Source: Nocardia neocaledoniensis (GTDB lineage: Bacteria; Actinomycetota; Actinomycetes; Mycobacteriales; Mycobacteriaceae). From it: DNA of 32,385 nt. Each line of letters opens with the position of its first letter. Positions within the stretch are counted from its first letter, which is position 1. The notes under the pieces are model-generated. The model made no database searches, had not been told where the DNA came from, and saw only the letters and a list, made by a program, of their open reading frames with translations. The translations under genes were made by a program, and so were the position numbers. Positions 8,080 to 16,179 of this stretch are shown one piece after another. The stretch is from assembly GCF_029868625.1 (NCBI RefSeq), contig NZ_JARWOJ010000208.1, positions 1 through 32,385 on the forward strand. The letters run 5' to 3'.

Positions 8080-9819
8080 ATGAACGCCATCCCGGACGGC
8101 ATCGCCGCCGACCGCTTACGCCCCTGCCATCCCGATCACCGTGTCGCGGACTACCTGGAACGCCGGTGGTGGTCACCGCTGACCGTGCTCGATCTCCTCG
8201 ACGGCCACGTCCGCAACCGCGGCGACGCCCGCGCGGTGACCGATCCGACGAACCTGCCCGAGCTGTGCGGGATCCAGCCGGAGGAGCTGACCTGGCGGGA
8301 ACTCGACGCCCGTGTCGACGACCTCGCCGCCCAGCTACACGAATCGGGTGTCGGTCCCGGCGACGTCGTCGCGGTGTTGATGCCCAACTCCGTCGCGCTC
8401 ACCGCGACCTACTTCGCACTGTGGCGCCTCGGCGCGATCGCGGCCCCCATGCCCGCCTCGTATCGACGGCACGAACTGACCCGGATCGTCGAATCCGCCT
8501 CGGCCGTCGCGGTGGTCACCGTCACCGACCTCGGCGACCGGGCGCCGTCCGACGAAGCACTCAGCCTGATCGGCGAACTGCCCTCGCTGCGCACCGTTTT
8601 CACCTTCGGTGCGGCCGTGTCGAACGCAGGCACGCCCCTGGACGCGGCGTCCGCGACCGAGGAATCGCGCGAGGCCGTGCGCCGCGTCCACCGGGCACTG
8701 CCCCGATCGGTGAACGACTGCGTCACCATCTGCTGGACCAGCGGCACCGAGGCCGCGCCCAAGGGCGTGCCCCGCTGTCACGGCGACTGGATCGCGGTCG
8801 GGCAAGCGGTTCAGGACGGTCTGGAGACGGACCCCGCCTCGGTCATGCTCAACCCGTTCCCGATGGTGAACATGGCCGGGTTCGCGACCTCGCTGCTGCC
8901 GTGGCTGCTCGGCGGAGGCCACCTGGTGCTGCACCACCCGCTCGACCTGCCCGTGTATCTCGATCAGCTCCAGCGCTACCGGGTCACCCACACGAGCATG
9001 CCACCCGCGATCCTCACCATGCTGCTGCAGCGCGCGGACCTGCGCGCGGCGCACGACCTGTCGGCGCTGCGCCGGGTGGGCTCGGGTGGCGCTCCCCTGC
9101 CGCCGGGCGTCGTGCGCGACTGGCAGTACTCGCTAGGCGTGGAGGTGCTCAACTTCTTCGGGTCGAACGAGGGCGTGTGCCTGCTCGGTGCCCCCTCCGA
9201 CACGCCGGACCCGATGATCCGCGCCGAGTACCTGCCGAATTATGGTGCGCCGGATCGCACGTGGGTCACCGAGGTCGCAGAGCGCACCTCGGTACGGCTG
9301 GTGGATCTCGCGAGCGGTCAGCAGGTCACCGAGGTCGGCGGACGCGGCGAACTCCGCCTGCAGGGCCCGACGATCTTCGCCGGCTACCTCGCGGGCACCG
9401 CCGCGTCGAGCCCGTTCGACGACGACGGATACCTCCGCAGCGGAGACATCTTCGAGCTGTGCGGCGACAACGGCGAGTACCTCAGGTTCGTCGACCGCAG
9501 CAAGGAGATCATCATTCGCGGCGGAATGAACATCGCTCCGGCCGAGATCGAAGGGATCCTGATCGACCATCCCGCGGTCGCCGACGTGGCGGTCGTCGGG
9601 TACCCCGACGACGTGCTCGGTGAGAAGTGCTGCGCGGTCGTGGTTCCCGCGACAGCGGCCGGGGTCGCGCTCGAGGACCTGGTGAGCTTCCTGCGGGCGA
9701 AGGAGGTGGCGTCGTTCAAGCTGCCGGAGCGGATCGTCACGGTCGACGAGCTGCCCCGGAACCCGATCGGCAAGCTGCAGCGGCGCGACATCCGCAGCTC
9801 GATCGAGAATGTCGGCTGA
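8080..9819 (+). CDS. AMP-dependent acyl-CoA synthetase (ANL superfamily)
   Basis: A 579-residue adenylate-forming acid:CoA ligase, longer at the N terminus than the ligase at 1177. The P-loop is TSGTEAAPKG (220-229), a variant of the usual TSGTTGxPKG. The A5-type segment is NFFGSNEG, the hinge contains YLRSGDIFELCG and FVDRSKEIIIRGGMNIAPAEIE, and the C-terminal catalytic lysine is in NPIGKLQRRD (K565). It probably activates the acid produced by the aldehyde dehydrogenase, but substrate specificity is not readable. The start ATG at 8080 is preceded by AAAGAGA. It lies 34 bases after the thiolase and its 3' end overlaps the thioesterase start by up to 11 bases, indicating translational coupling. 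Confidence 0.92.
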   Translation: MNAIPDGIAADRLRPCHPDHRVADYLERRWWSPLTVLDLLDGHVRNRGDARAVTDPTNLPELCGIQPEELTWRELDARVDDLAAQLHESGVGPGDVVAVLMPNSVALTATYFALWRLGAIAAPMPASYRRHELTRIVESASAVAVVTVTDLGDRAPSDEALSLIGELPSLRTVFTFGAAVSNAGTPLDAASATEESREAVRRVHRALPRSVNDCVTICWTSGTEAAPKGVPRCHGDWIAVGQAVQDGLETDPASVMLNPFPMVNMAGFATSLLPWLLGGGHLVLHHPLDLPVYLDQLQRYRVTHTSMPPAILTMLLQRADLRAAHDLSALRRVGSGGAPLPPGVVRDWQYSLGVEVLNFFGSNEGVCLLGAPSDTPDPMIRAEYLPNYGAPDRTWVTEVAERTSVRLVDLASGQQVTEVGGRGELRLQGPTIFAGYLAGTAASSPFDDDGYLRSGDIFELCGDNGEYLRFVDRSKEIIIRGGMNIAPAEIEGILIDHPAVADVAVVGYPDDVLGEKCCAVVVPATAAGVALEDLVSFLRAKEVASFKLPERIVTVDELPRNPIGKLQRRDIRSSIENVG

Positions 9820-10309
9820 CATGGGATCCTCGGTCGAGGACCGCGCACCGGTGGGCAGCCCACGCGAGACGCCGACCGGGTCTGCCCGCCCCCTCGTCGA
9901 CGAGCTGAACGCGATGCTGGACGGGCGGTTTCCCGGCCTGGTCGGCATGCGCGTGCGCGCGGCCACGGCCGCGGCGGTCACCGGCGAACTGCCCGTTCGC
10001 GAGGCGCTGCTGGCGCCGAACGGATATCTGCACGCGGCCACCGTCGTCGCCTTGGCCGACACGGTGTGTGGTGTCGGCGCGCGGCTGGCGCTCCCCGCCG
10101 AAGCGTCCGGCTTCACGACTCTCGAACTCAAGACCAACTACCTCGGCACCGCACGGTCGGGGACGGTCACCGTCGACGCGACGCTCGTCCACGGCGGGCG
10201 GCGCACCCAGGTGTGGGACGCCACCGTCAGCGACGACGCGGGGCAGGCGATCGCCCTCTTCCGCTGCACCCAGCTGGTGCTCTACCCCACAGCGCCACAA
10301 CAACACTGA
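9809..10309 (+). CDS. Hotdog-fold thioesterase (PaaI-like)
   Basis: A protein of 166 residues with the hotdog thioesterase pattern: a helix containing NGYLHAATVVALADTVCGVG, then strands including FTTLELKTNYLGTARSGTVTVDATLVHGGRRTQVWDATV. PaaI-type enzymes hydrolyse aryl- or acyl-CoA esters and often relieve CoA depletion in degradation pathways; this is the probable role here. The usual HGG after the Asn-Gly is HAA. Two in-frame ATG codons are possible, 9809 (overlapping the ligase) and 9821 (just after its stop, 162 residues); neither has a strong ribosome site. The next gene begins 12 bases downstream. Confidence 0.85.
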   Translation: MSADMGSSVEDRAPVGSPRETPTGSARPLVDELNAMLDGRFPGLVGMRVRAATAAAVTGELPVREALLAPNGYLHAATVVALADTVCGVGARLALPAEASGFTTLELKTNYLGTARSGTVTVDATLVHGGRRTQVWDATVSDDAGQAIALFRCTQLVLYPTAPQQH

Positions 10310-10321
10310 AACGGAGCAGGC

Positions 10322-11800
10322 ATGACTTCCACCCAGCCCCGCGCGAACGGCGACCCCATCGCCGTCGCTTGCCCGGTCGACGCCACCGACAATCCGTACA
10401 CCCTCGGCGTCTTCGCGCCCGTCCACGACGAACTCACCCTCGACGATCTCACCGTCATCGGGGAGATCCCCGCCGACCTCAACGGCGTGTATCTCCGCAA
10501 CGGCCCGAACCGGCAGTTCGAGGCGCCGGGCCGCTATCACATGTTCGACGGCGACGGCATGATTCACGCCGCGCACTTCGAGAACGGGAAGGTGCGGTAC
10601 CGCAATCGGTATGTCCGGACCAAGGCCTTCCACGAGGAGTCCGAGGCCGGTCGTGCTCTGTGGACCGGTCTCATGGAGAACCCCCAGACCAATCCGTGGG
10701 GCAACGGACACGGTCTCGGGATCAAGGATTCCGCCAACACCGACGTCATCTATCACCGTGGCCAGGTCCTGGCGACCTGGTACCTCTGCGGAACGCCCTA
10801 CGCCGTCGACCCGTTGTCGCTGGAAACCCTCGGCGCACAGGACTTCCTGGGCACCCTCGCGGGAGACATGATGGCGCACCCGAAGGTCGACGAGGCCACC
10901 GGCGAGCTGATCTGGTTCGACTACGGCCCCGACCAGGACTTCCTGCGCTACGGCATCATCGGCGCCGATGGTCGCCAGACGCACCTGACCCAGATCGACC
11001 TGCCGGGTCCGCGACTGCCGCACGACATCGGGATCACCGACAACTACTCGATCCTCATGGACCTGCCGCTGGTGCAGGACCACGACGCGCGCCGGGCGGG
11101 CAAGTACCGGATCTTCTACGACCAGGAGCTGCCCGCCCGATTCGCGGTCATTCCCAGGCACGGACAGGGCAGCGAGGTGCGCTGGTTCGAGGTGAAGCCC
11201 TGCTACATCTACCACGTCGTCAACGCGTGGGAAGTGGGCGAGGAGATCATCATGGATGTGTGCCGGGTGAAGAACCCGCAGCACCAGACGACGTTCGCCT
11301 CGCCGCTGTCGAACATGCTCGCGTACATGCGACTCGACGCGCAGCTCTACCGATACCGCTTCAATCTGCGCACCGGCGCCACCATCGAGGCCGAGCTCGA
11401 CAACGCCAATATCGAGTTCCCCAGTGTGGATTCGCGGGTCATGGGCCGCTCGCACCGGTACTCGTACAGCATGAGCCTCGGCAACGAACCGACTCTGCTG
11501 TTCGACGGACTCGTGCGCTTCGATTCGCAGACGGGCGCCAAGGAAGAGCACAAATTCGGTTCCGGGCGCTGGGGTTCGGAGGCGCCGTTCGCGCCGCGCG
11601 ACGGATCGACGGGCGAGACCGACGGCTATCTGGTCTGTTTCGTCAACGACGAAGCCGAGGACCGGGGTGAGATCGATGTCTTCGACGCCGAGGACGTCGC
11701 GGCGGGCCCGATCGCGCGGGTGTTGTTGCCACGCCGGGTTCCCTCCGGCTTCCATGCCACCTGGGTGCGCGCAGATCAGCTGGCCGAGGCCCGCGGGTAG
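10322..11800 (+). CDS. Carotenoid oxygenase family protein (carotenoid/lignostilbene-type dioxygenase)
   Basis: A 492-residue Fe(II) dioxygenase of the carotenoid cleavage family, which splits a C=C bond of an apocarotenoid, stilbene or phenylpropene into two carbonyl products. The four iron-binding histidines are visible in MMAHPKVD (H186), LPHDIGITD (H234), YIYHVVNAWE (H298) and SGFHATWV (H478). FDGDGM and NGVYLRNGPN are also typical. Spacing and length fit the bacterial single-domain enzymes; no signal peptide is seen. GGAGCAGG precedes the ATG at 10322. It is the last gene of the PaaN operon and is followed by a strong terminator. If it performs the first step, its aldehyde products would feed the aldehyde dehydrogenase encoded first in the operon. 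The substrate is unknown. Confidence 0.93.
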   Translation: MTSTQPRANGDPIAVACPVDATDNPYTLGVFAPVHDELTLDDLTVIGEIPADLNGVYLRNGPNRQFEAPGRYHMFDGDGMIHAAHFENGKVRYRNRYVRTKAFHEESEAGRALWTGLMENPQTNPWGNGHGLGIKDSANTDVIYHRGQVLATWYLCGTPYAVDPLSLETLGAQDFLGTLAGDMMAHPKVDEATGELIWFDYGPDQDFLRYGIIGADGRQTHLTQIDLPGPRLPHDIGITDNYSILMDLPLVQDHDARRAGKYRIFYDQELPARFAVIPRHGQGSEVRWFEVKPCYIYHVVNAWEVGEEIIMDVCRVKNPQHQTTFASPLSNMLAYMRLDAQLYRYRFNLRTGATIEAELDNANIEFPSVDSRVMGRSHRYSYSMSLGNEPTLLFDGLVRFDSQTGAKEEHKFGSGRWGSEAPFAPRDGSTGETDGYLVCFVNDEAEDRGEIDVFDAEDVAAGPIARVLLPRRVPSGFHATWVRADQLAEARG

Positions 11801-11847
11801 TGGTCGAAGCCCTCGGTCCGCGTCGGCGGGTCGAGGGCCATCCGAAG

Positions 11848-11884
11848 GTCTCCTGGGCGACACCGGCTCCGCCCAGGAGACTTT
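11848..11884. terminator. Bidirectional intrinsic terminator
   Basis: A perfect 12-base-pair stem, GTCTCCTGGGCG (11848-11859) and CGCCCAGGAGAC (11870-11881), with a 10-base loop and a following TTT. It lies in the 95-base gap between the convergent oxygenase and thiolase genes, so it can serve both transcripts. Confidence 0.8.
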
Positions 11885-11895
11885 CGCCGTTTCGG

Positions 11896-13143
11896 CTAGG
11901 CGGAGGTCCGGGTACCCCTGGTGACGACCGTGGACACCGCGGTCGTGAACGATCCACCGATATTGACGGTGAGGGCGCGCCGGGCGTTGTCGACCTGCTG
12001 GTTCCCCGCCCGGCCGGTGACCTGGCGAGCCGCGTCCAAGACCATGCGAATGCCGGTGGCGCCCACCGGATGTCCGTGCGACATCAGCCCGCCGCTGGGG
12101 TTCACCGGCAGCCGCCCACCGCGTTCGATCGAGCCGTCCATCACCGCGTCGCCGCCCTTGCCGGGATCAGCCAGCCCGATGTGCTCGAGCGTGACCAGCC
12201 CGTTGATGGTGAAGCAGTCGTGGACCTCGGCGACATCCAGATCTGCGACCCCCGAAATTCCGGCGCGCCGATAGGCGTCCACGACGGCTCCGCGCAGGTG
12301 CGGGAAGAGATAGTCCTGGTCGGCGCTCTGGGCGAGTTTGTCCGCGAGCAGCAGAGTCGCGGTCCGGTGGCCGAATCCAGCGATCGTCGCTTCCTGATCC
12401 AGGTCCGCGCCGGTCCGTTGCGCCCACGTCCGCGCGAACTTCGGCCCGGCCAGCACGACCGCGGCAGCGCCATCGGTGATGCGGCCGCAGTCGGTTCTGC
12501 GAAGCATTCCCTCGACGATCGGGTTCATCTCGTCGTTCTCGTCGAAGGACCCCGTGGGAAAGTCCCAGTCCCGGGTCTGCGCGAGCCCGTTGCGGGACCC
12601 GTTGCCGAACGCGATCTCGGCGAAGCGGCCGAGATGCGCGTGGTCGAGACCGTAGCGCCGCTCGTACTCCTCCGCGATGTCGGCGAAGAGCGCGGGCCAC
12701 GGATACTTCGCCTCCAGCGCCTCCCGGCCCGCCCAGGCCGCGGTCCCCAGATACTCGGCGGCCGTCTGCGCGGACACGTTGCGCATCAGCTCGACCCCGA
12801 CGACCAGCGCGACGTCGTATCGGCCCGACTCGATCTCCGCGCAGGCGGCGAGGACGGCGGTGCTGCCCGAGGCACACGCCGCTTCGTGCCGTGTGCTCGG
12901 CAGTCCGTCGAGTCCCGGCACCGCCGCGACCACCATGCCTCCGAGCTGGGCCTGACCGGCGAAGAGTTCGCCGGCCAGGTTGCTCACGTGGACGACGCCG
13001 ACCTCGCGGTCGTCGACTCGTGCGTCGGCCAGTGCGGCGGGCACAGTCTCAACGAACATGTCGACCAAGCCGAGCCCCTCCTTCGTCCAATTCCTGGCGA
13101 AGTCGGTTTGGGCGCCGCCGAGTACGTACACGGGTTCGGTCAT
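11896..13143 (-). CDS. SCP-x-like thiolase (acetyl-CoA acetyltransferase-like)
   Basis: A 415-residue member of the SCP2/SCP-x thiolase branch, which cleaves branched or steroid-like 3-ketoacyl-CoAs in other organisms. The nucleophile is in HEAACASGST (C90), the histidine in EVHDCFTINGL (H308), and the second histidine motif is SHGHPVGATG (H358). The C terminus VNIGGSFTTAVSTVV is typical of this branch. No SCP2 lipid-binding domain is fused, and no separate DUF35 partner is present nearby. AAGGAGGAACAG gives a very strong ribosome site for the ATG at 13141-13143. It is convergent with the oxygenase and divergent from the second HxlR-like regulator, so it may be a single-gene unit regulated from that divergent region. 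Confidence 0.92.
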   Translation of the reverse strand: MTEPVYVLGGAQTDFARNWTKEGLGLVDMFVETVPAALADARVDDREVGVVHVSNLAGELFAGQAQLGGMVVAAVPGLDGLPSTRHEAACASGSTAVLAACAEIESGRYDVALVVGVELMRNVSAQTAAEYLGTAAWAGREALEAKYPWPALFADIAEEYERRYGLDHAHLGRFAEIAFGNGSRNGLAQTRDWDFPTGSFDENDEMNPIVEGMLRRTDCGRITDGAAAVVLAGPKFARTWAQRTGADLDQEATIAGFGHRTATLLLADKLAQSADQDYLFPHLRGAVVDAYRRAGISGVADLDVAEVHDCFTINGLVTLEHIGLADPGKGGDAVMDGSIERGGRLPVNPSGGLMSHGHPVGATGIRMVLDAARQVTGRAGNQQVDNARRALTVNIGGSFTTAVSTVVTRGTRTSA

Positions 13144-13313
13144 CTGTTCCTCCTTGTTGACGCCCCTCAGGCTAGTCATCGGAGATCATCACTACAAGAT
13201 GAAGAGTCATACAGACGATGTGGATTTGCGCCTGGAAGGACGTCAGGAACTGAGTATTAATGGTGGATAGTCTCGGCGGCATGGTCGTCGAACTGTCAGA
13301 TCCAGGAAGATCA

Positions 13314-13329
13314 CTACTCAATACGAAGT
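13314..13329. promoter_or_regulatory. Candidate operator, site 3 (CTACT-N6-GAAGT)
   Basis: CTACTCAATACGAAGT has the same outer blocks and six-base spacing as sites 1 and 2, but a different centre. It lies in the 254-base divergent region between the SCP-x-like thiolase (start 13143) and the second HxlR-like regulator (start 13398), closer to the latter. The rest of this divergent region is AT-richer than its surroundings and holds no further clear signal. Confidence 0.4.
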
Positions 13330-13397
13330 CACTGAAACCGAGCTGCGTGCGCCACCACCGCGGCGCCCGGCCCGGCCGTGTTTGCGATGATGGACGC

Positions 13398-14366
13398 ATG
13401 CCCACAGTCCCGCCCCGAGCCGTGGCACCATCGGCTCCTCCGGCATCGTCCGCGTTGGGGCACGCCCTGCTCATCGCGGGCGACCGATGGAATCTGCAGA
13501 TCGTGCGAGCCGTCTTCGACGGTTCCGAGCGTTTCGCGCAACTGCGCGACGAACTGGGGATCTCGGACGCCGTTCTGTCGCAGCGTCTGGGTCGGCTGAT
13601 CGACGACGGGATCCTCGACGCGCATCCGTATTCGATCGCGCCGCCGCGCAACGAGTACCGCCTCACCGCGCTCGGCAACGACCTGTGGCTTGCCTTTGTC
13701 GCACTGTGGAATTGGGACCGCCAATGGGCCCCTCGGGCACCCGACCGGGCGGTCACCCAGCTTCATCACCTCACCTGCGGGTACGTCATCACCCCGGTTT
13801 TCGGGTGCGGTGGATGTCAGGCGATCGGCGTGACCGCCCGCGACGTACGGACCGAGGTGGACGCTCCGCTTCTGGTCGATGTCGCCGACCGCCGTTCTCG
13901 ACGTACGGCGAAGAGCGATGCGCCGGGAATGGACTCCAGCAGCATGCTCGCCGATCGGTGGTCGACCTTCCTGCTGGCCGCCGCGCTCGAAGGCAATCGC
14001 CGCTTCGGCGACTTCCAGGACCGGCTCGGACCTATCTCACCGGTCACCCTGACCGACCGCCTGGCGCATTTCGTCGACAACGGAATGCTGGTACGCACAC
14101 CGATCGTCGACGGCGCGCGGCGACAGGAGTACCGCACCACGCCCAAGAGCCTCGGCTTCTTTCCCGTCTTCGCCGCGCTGAACGCGTGGGCGGCGCGGCA
14201 CCTGTCCGAAGACGGACGGTCCGGCCTGACCATTGTGCACAAAGCGGGCGGGCATCCACTCGAACCCCGATACACGTGCAATGCCTGCAACGCCGAGTTA
14301 CTTCGCACCGAAACCGAATTCCGGCAGCCCATACAGCGTGGTCTCGCCAGTGAGTCGCGTGAGTGA
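13398..14366 (+). CDS. Double winged-helix HxlR-like transcriptional regulator with Cys-rich modules
   Basis: A 322-residue protein built like the regulator at 4059: winged-helix domain 1 with ALLIAGDRWNLQIVRAVFDG, a Cys-rich linker (LTCGYV then FGCGGCQ), winged-helix domain 2 with SMLADRWSTFLLAAALEG, and a C-terminal CNACN. The helix-turn-helix motifs RFAQLRDELGISDAVLSQRL and RFGDFQDRLGPISPVTLTDRL are clear in the two halves. The frame is open upstream to 13260, but the first ~46 residues of that extension are unlike the family, so ATG 13398 is chosen even though its ribosome site is weak. It lies divergent from the SCP-x-like thiolase. Two such paralogues bordering one gene cluster suggests joint control of the pathway. 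Confidence 0.85.
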   Translation: MPTVPPRAVAPSAPPASSALGHALLIAGDRWNLQIVRAVFDGSERFAQLRDELGISDAVLSQRLGRLIDDGILDAHPYSIAPPRNEYRLTALGNDLWLAFVALWNWDRQWAPRAPDRAVTQLHHLTCGYVITPVFGCGGCQAIGVTARDVRTEVDAPLLVDVADRRSRRTAKSDAPGMDSSSMLADRWSTFLLAAALEGNRRFGDFQDRLGPISPVTLTDRLAHFVDNGMLVRTPIVDGARRQEYRTTPKSLGFFPVFAALNAWAARHLSEDGRSGLTIVHKAGGHPLEPRYTCNACNAELLRTETEFRQPIQRGLASESRE

Positions 14367-14370
14367 AACA

Positions 14371-14393
14371 GTCAGCACTTCGGGTCCGCTGAC
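14371..14393 (+). terminator. Possible weak hairpin terminator after the second regulator
   Basis: GTCAGC (14371-14376) and GCTGAC (14388-14393) can pair around an 11-base loop four bases after the regulator stop. There is no T tract, so termination is uncertain. Confidence 0.3.
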
Positions 14394-14560
14394 GTGTCTC
14401 GTCGCGCTCAGCTTTCGCGTCGCGATCTGAACGACCGATGGGTTCGAGCGGCATCGACAACCGAGCATCGCCGGCGAGTCCGGGCATTCGCCCGAGCGCG
14501 ATCTGCTCAGAGTGTCAGCCACGCCGGCCCTACCGACAACTGGGCCTCACACTGACCTGC

Positions 14561-14604
14561 AACGAAAACACGGATGGCGATCGCCGAAGCGACTCCATCC
14601 GTGT
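14561..14604 (-). terminator. Rho-independent terminator of the minus-strand island operon
   Basis: ACACGGATGG (14568-14577) and CCATCCGTGT (14595-14604) form a perfect 10-base-pair stem with a possible inner TCGC/GCGA pairing. Read on the minus strand the hairpin is followed by TTTTCGTT, a standard intrinsic terminator. It lies downstream of the decayed gene at 14745-15433. About 200 bases to its left and 140 to its right hold nothing else I can identify. Confidence 0.75.
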
Positions 14605-14744
14605 GCGTACTGACGGCGTCCGGAGGGGAATCAGCCAGTGCCGAATCGGGACTCGATCTCGCCTCGAGGCGGGTCGCGATCAGCGTTCGTGCTCGAATCG
14701 CTGCTACGACACAGGACGAATCGCTACGCCAAAGCCAAAATGGT

Positions 14745-15433
14745 CAGCGCGATTCGCCTGCGTACGGCCACGACCAATCGACATGGAGCACTGGCCGGTG
14801 ATCCGCTGCTGGACCGCCAACAGGTGTATCACCGGTTCCGTAGTCGGCACGGAGGACCAACTCGAGCACGGTGACCGCGGCGCTCCCCCCGCCCCCGGGA
14901 TGGACCGTTACCCATCCGCCAGCCAAGCCGAACAGCAGGCCACCACCGAATATCCCGGGAATAAGGGTTGTACACGGCCGGTCACTGACTGCCGGAATCA
15001 CACGCGCGGTGACGCGGCCGAGGCACGACCGGCCGGAACCGCCACAACGGCAACTCCCTCCGCACCGCCACGGACTCGTCGCCGGTCTCACCTTCGTCGC
15101 GCACGAACACCAAGGTCGGGATCACGACGACGACCGGGTCGGCGGTGGCTTCGGGCTTGGGGGCACAGCGTCCAGGTCAGCGGTACGGCCATGATCCGCA
15201 CCGAACCGCTGTAGAGGAAGAGCTCGCCCTCGGCCATTTGCAGCCGATAGCGCAGCAACAGCGGCGCCCGGCATCAGGTCCGGGCGAAGAGACAGCTCGA
15301 TCTCGCGCACGGCGTTGCCCGCGATCTCGAGCCACAGTGCCAAGCTGTCGGGGTCTGGGTGGAATTGGCGAACACCTGATGCAGGTGCGAGTCCAGAACG
15401 GCCGGGCCGGGGCTCGTGTACATGATCGAGCAC
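14745..15433 (-). pseudogene. Decayed gene of unknown function, at least three frameshifts
   Basis: The minus strand carries coding-like sequence that changes frame several times. In order: LALWLEIAGNAVREIELSL, then in a second frame APLLLRYRLQMAEGELFLYSG and IMAVPLTWTLC, then in a third frame ATADPVVVVIPTLVFVRDEG and ESVAVRRELPLWRFRP, then again TLIPGIFGGGLLFGLAGGWV and a tail ending at the TGA near 14745. One switch coincides with a run of five C (on the minus strand) that would restore the frame if it were four. The late hydrophobic stretch could be a membrane segment. No family is recognised. It is the last member of the minus-strand row that ends at the terminator at 14561. It could be a true pseudogene or a gene with sequencing indels. 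Confidence 0.45.
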
Positions 15434-15490
15434 ATTCTCAGGGGATACATTGACAGGCGCGGTATCGAATTTCCGGCGAGTCGCTTTTAC

Positions 15491-16154
15491 TTAAACTTTG
15501 TCGGTGCCGACATCGTACCCCTCTGCCCAATAGTCCTTGCCGATTTCGTACTCTCGGATCACGAAGCCCTCGGGATGATCCCGGAATCCTTCCTTCCCCC
15601 GGAGCTGATCGATCGCTGCCTGCGCATCCGCCTCCGTGGCGAAAACGCCAATCTTCTGTCCGATCGTGGCGAGTGCTGCTCCCACACCGATCCCGCGATC
15701 GGATTGTCACCAAGGGCGGGATCGCCGGGCTGCGGTCCCGGTCCTGGCTGGCCGGGGAGGGTGAACGGTCCAGGTGGCACCGTCGGTGCGGTGCCCGACG
15801 GGTCGTCGGTTGGTGTGTCACTGGTGGAAGGTCCGGCGGGTGTCGTGGTGGTGGTCGGGGCGGTGGTGGTCGGCGAGGACGGTCCGGGTGTCGTGGTGGT
15901 CGACGGTGGTGTGGTGGTCGGGCCCGGGTCGTGGCACTGGTAGGCACCGGCGGCGGGGGCGGTGGACCCGGGTCGCCGGGATGGGTTGCGCGCCAAATGT
16001 TTTCCCAGTTCTGGTTGTACTCGTTGGTTTCGCGTTTGCACCGCTCGGCCGGGGTCTCGGCCGCAGCGGGCATCGTGTTCGAGGTGACGAGGGTCAGCGC
16101 TCCGGCGGCCATTGCGAGCACTGCCACGACCGCGGCCAGATTCGTGCGTTTCAT
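15491..16154 (-). pseudogene. Secreted Pro/Thr-rich protein with C-terminal GFRDHP-EGY domain, frameshifted
   Basis: Three overlapping minus-strand frames join to one plausible protein of about 220 residues. Frame 1 begins MKRTNLAAVVAVLAMAAG, a signal peptide with likely cleavage near AAAETP, and runs to a Gly/Pro-rich stretch. Frame 2 continues with a Pro/Thr/Ser linker (TTTPPSTTTTPG and TTTAPTTTTTPAG). Frame 3 gives the C-terminal domain ATIGQKIGVFATEADAQAAI, LRGKEGFRDHPEGFVIREYE and YWAEGYDVG. From memory, a similar GFRDHPxGFxI...DxWxEGF pattern occurs in small bacterial proteins, some linked to toxin/immunity loci; this is not verified. The frame switches fall near 15945 (a GC repeat with five G) and near 15688. 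AAGGGA precedes the ATG. It lies 25 bases downstream of the porin gene, probably in one transcript. Confidence 0.6.
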
Positions 16155-16179
16155 CGCGGGTGTCCCTTCCCGACCGGTC

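Noticed and set aside
9737..11863. A 708-residue minus-strand open frame
   Set aside because: It mirrors the carotenoid oxygenase and thioesterase, which have complete motifs, and crosses the terminator.
13192..13207. CTACAAGATGAAGAGT as a fourth copy of the operator motif
   Set aside because: The spacing between the outer blocks is four rather than six bases and the right block is GAAGA, so the match is weak.
14438..15214. A 258-residue plus-strand open frame
   Set aside because: Its composition is not coding-like, it crosses the minus-strand terminator, and the opposite strand has better coding signal.
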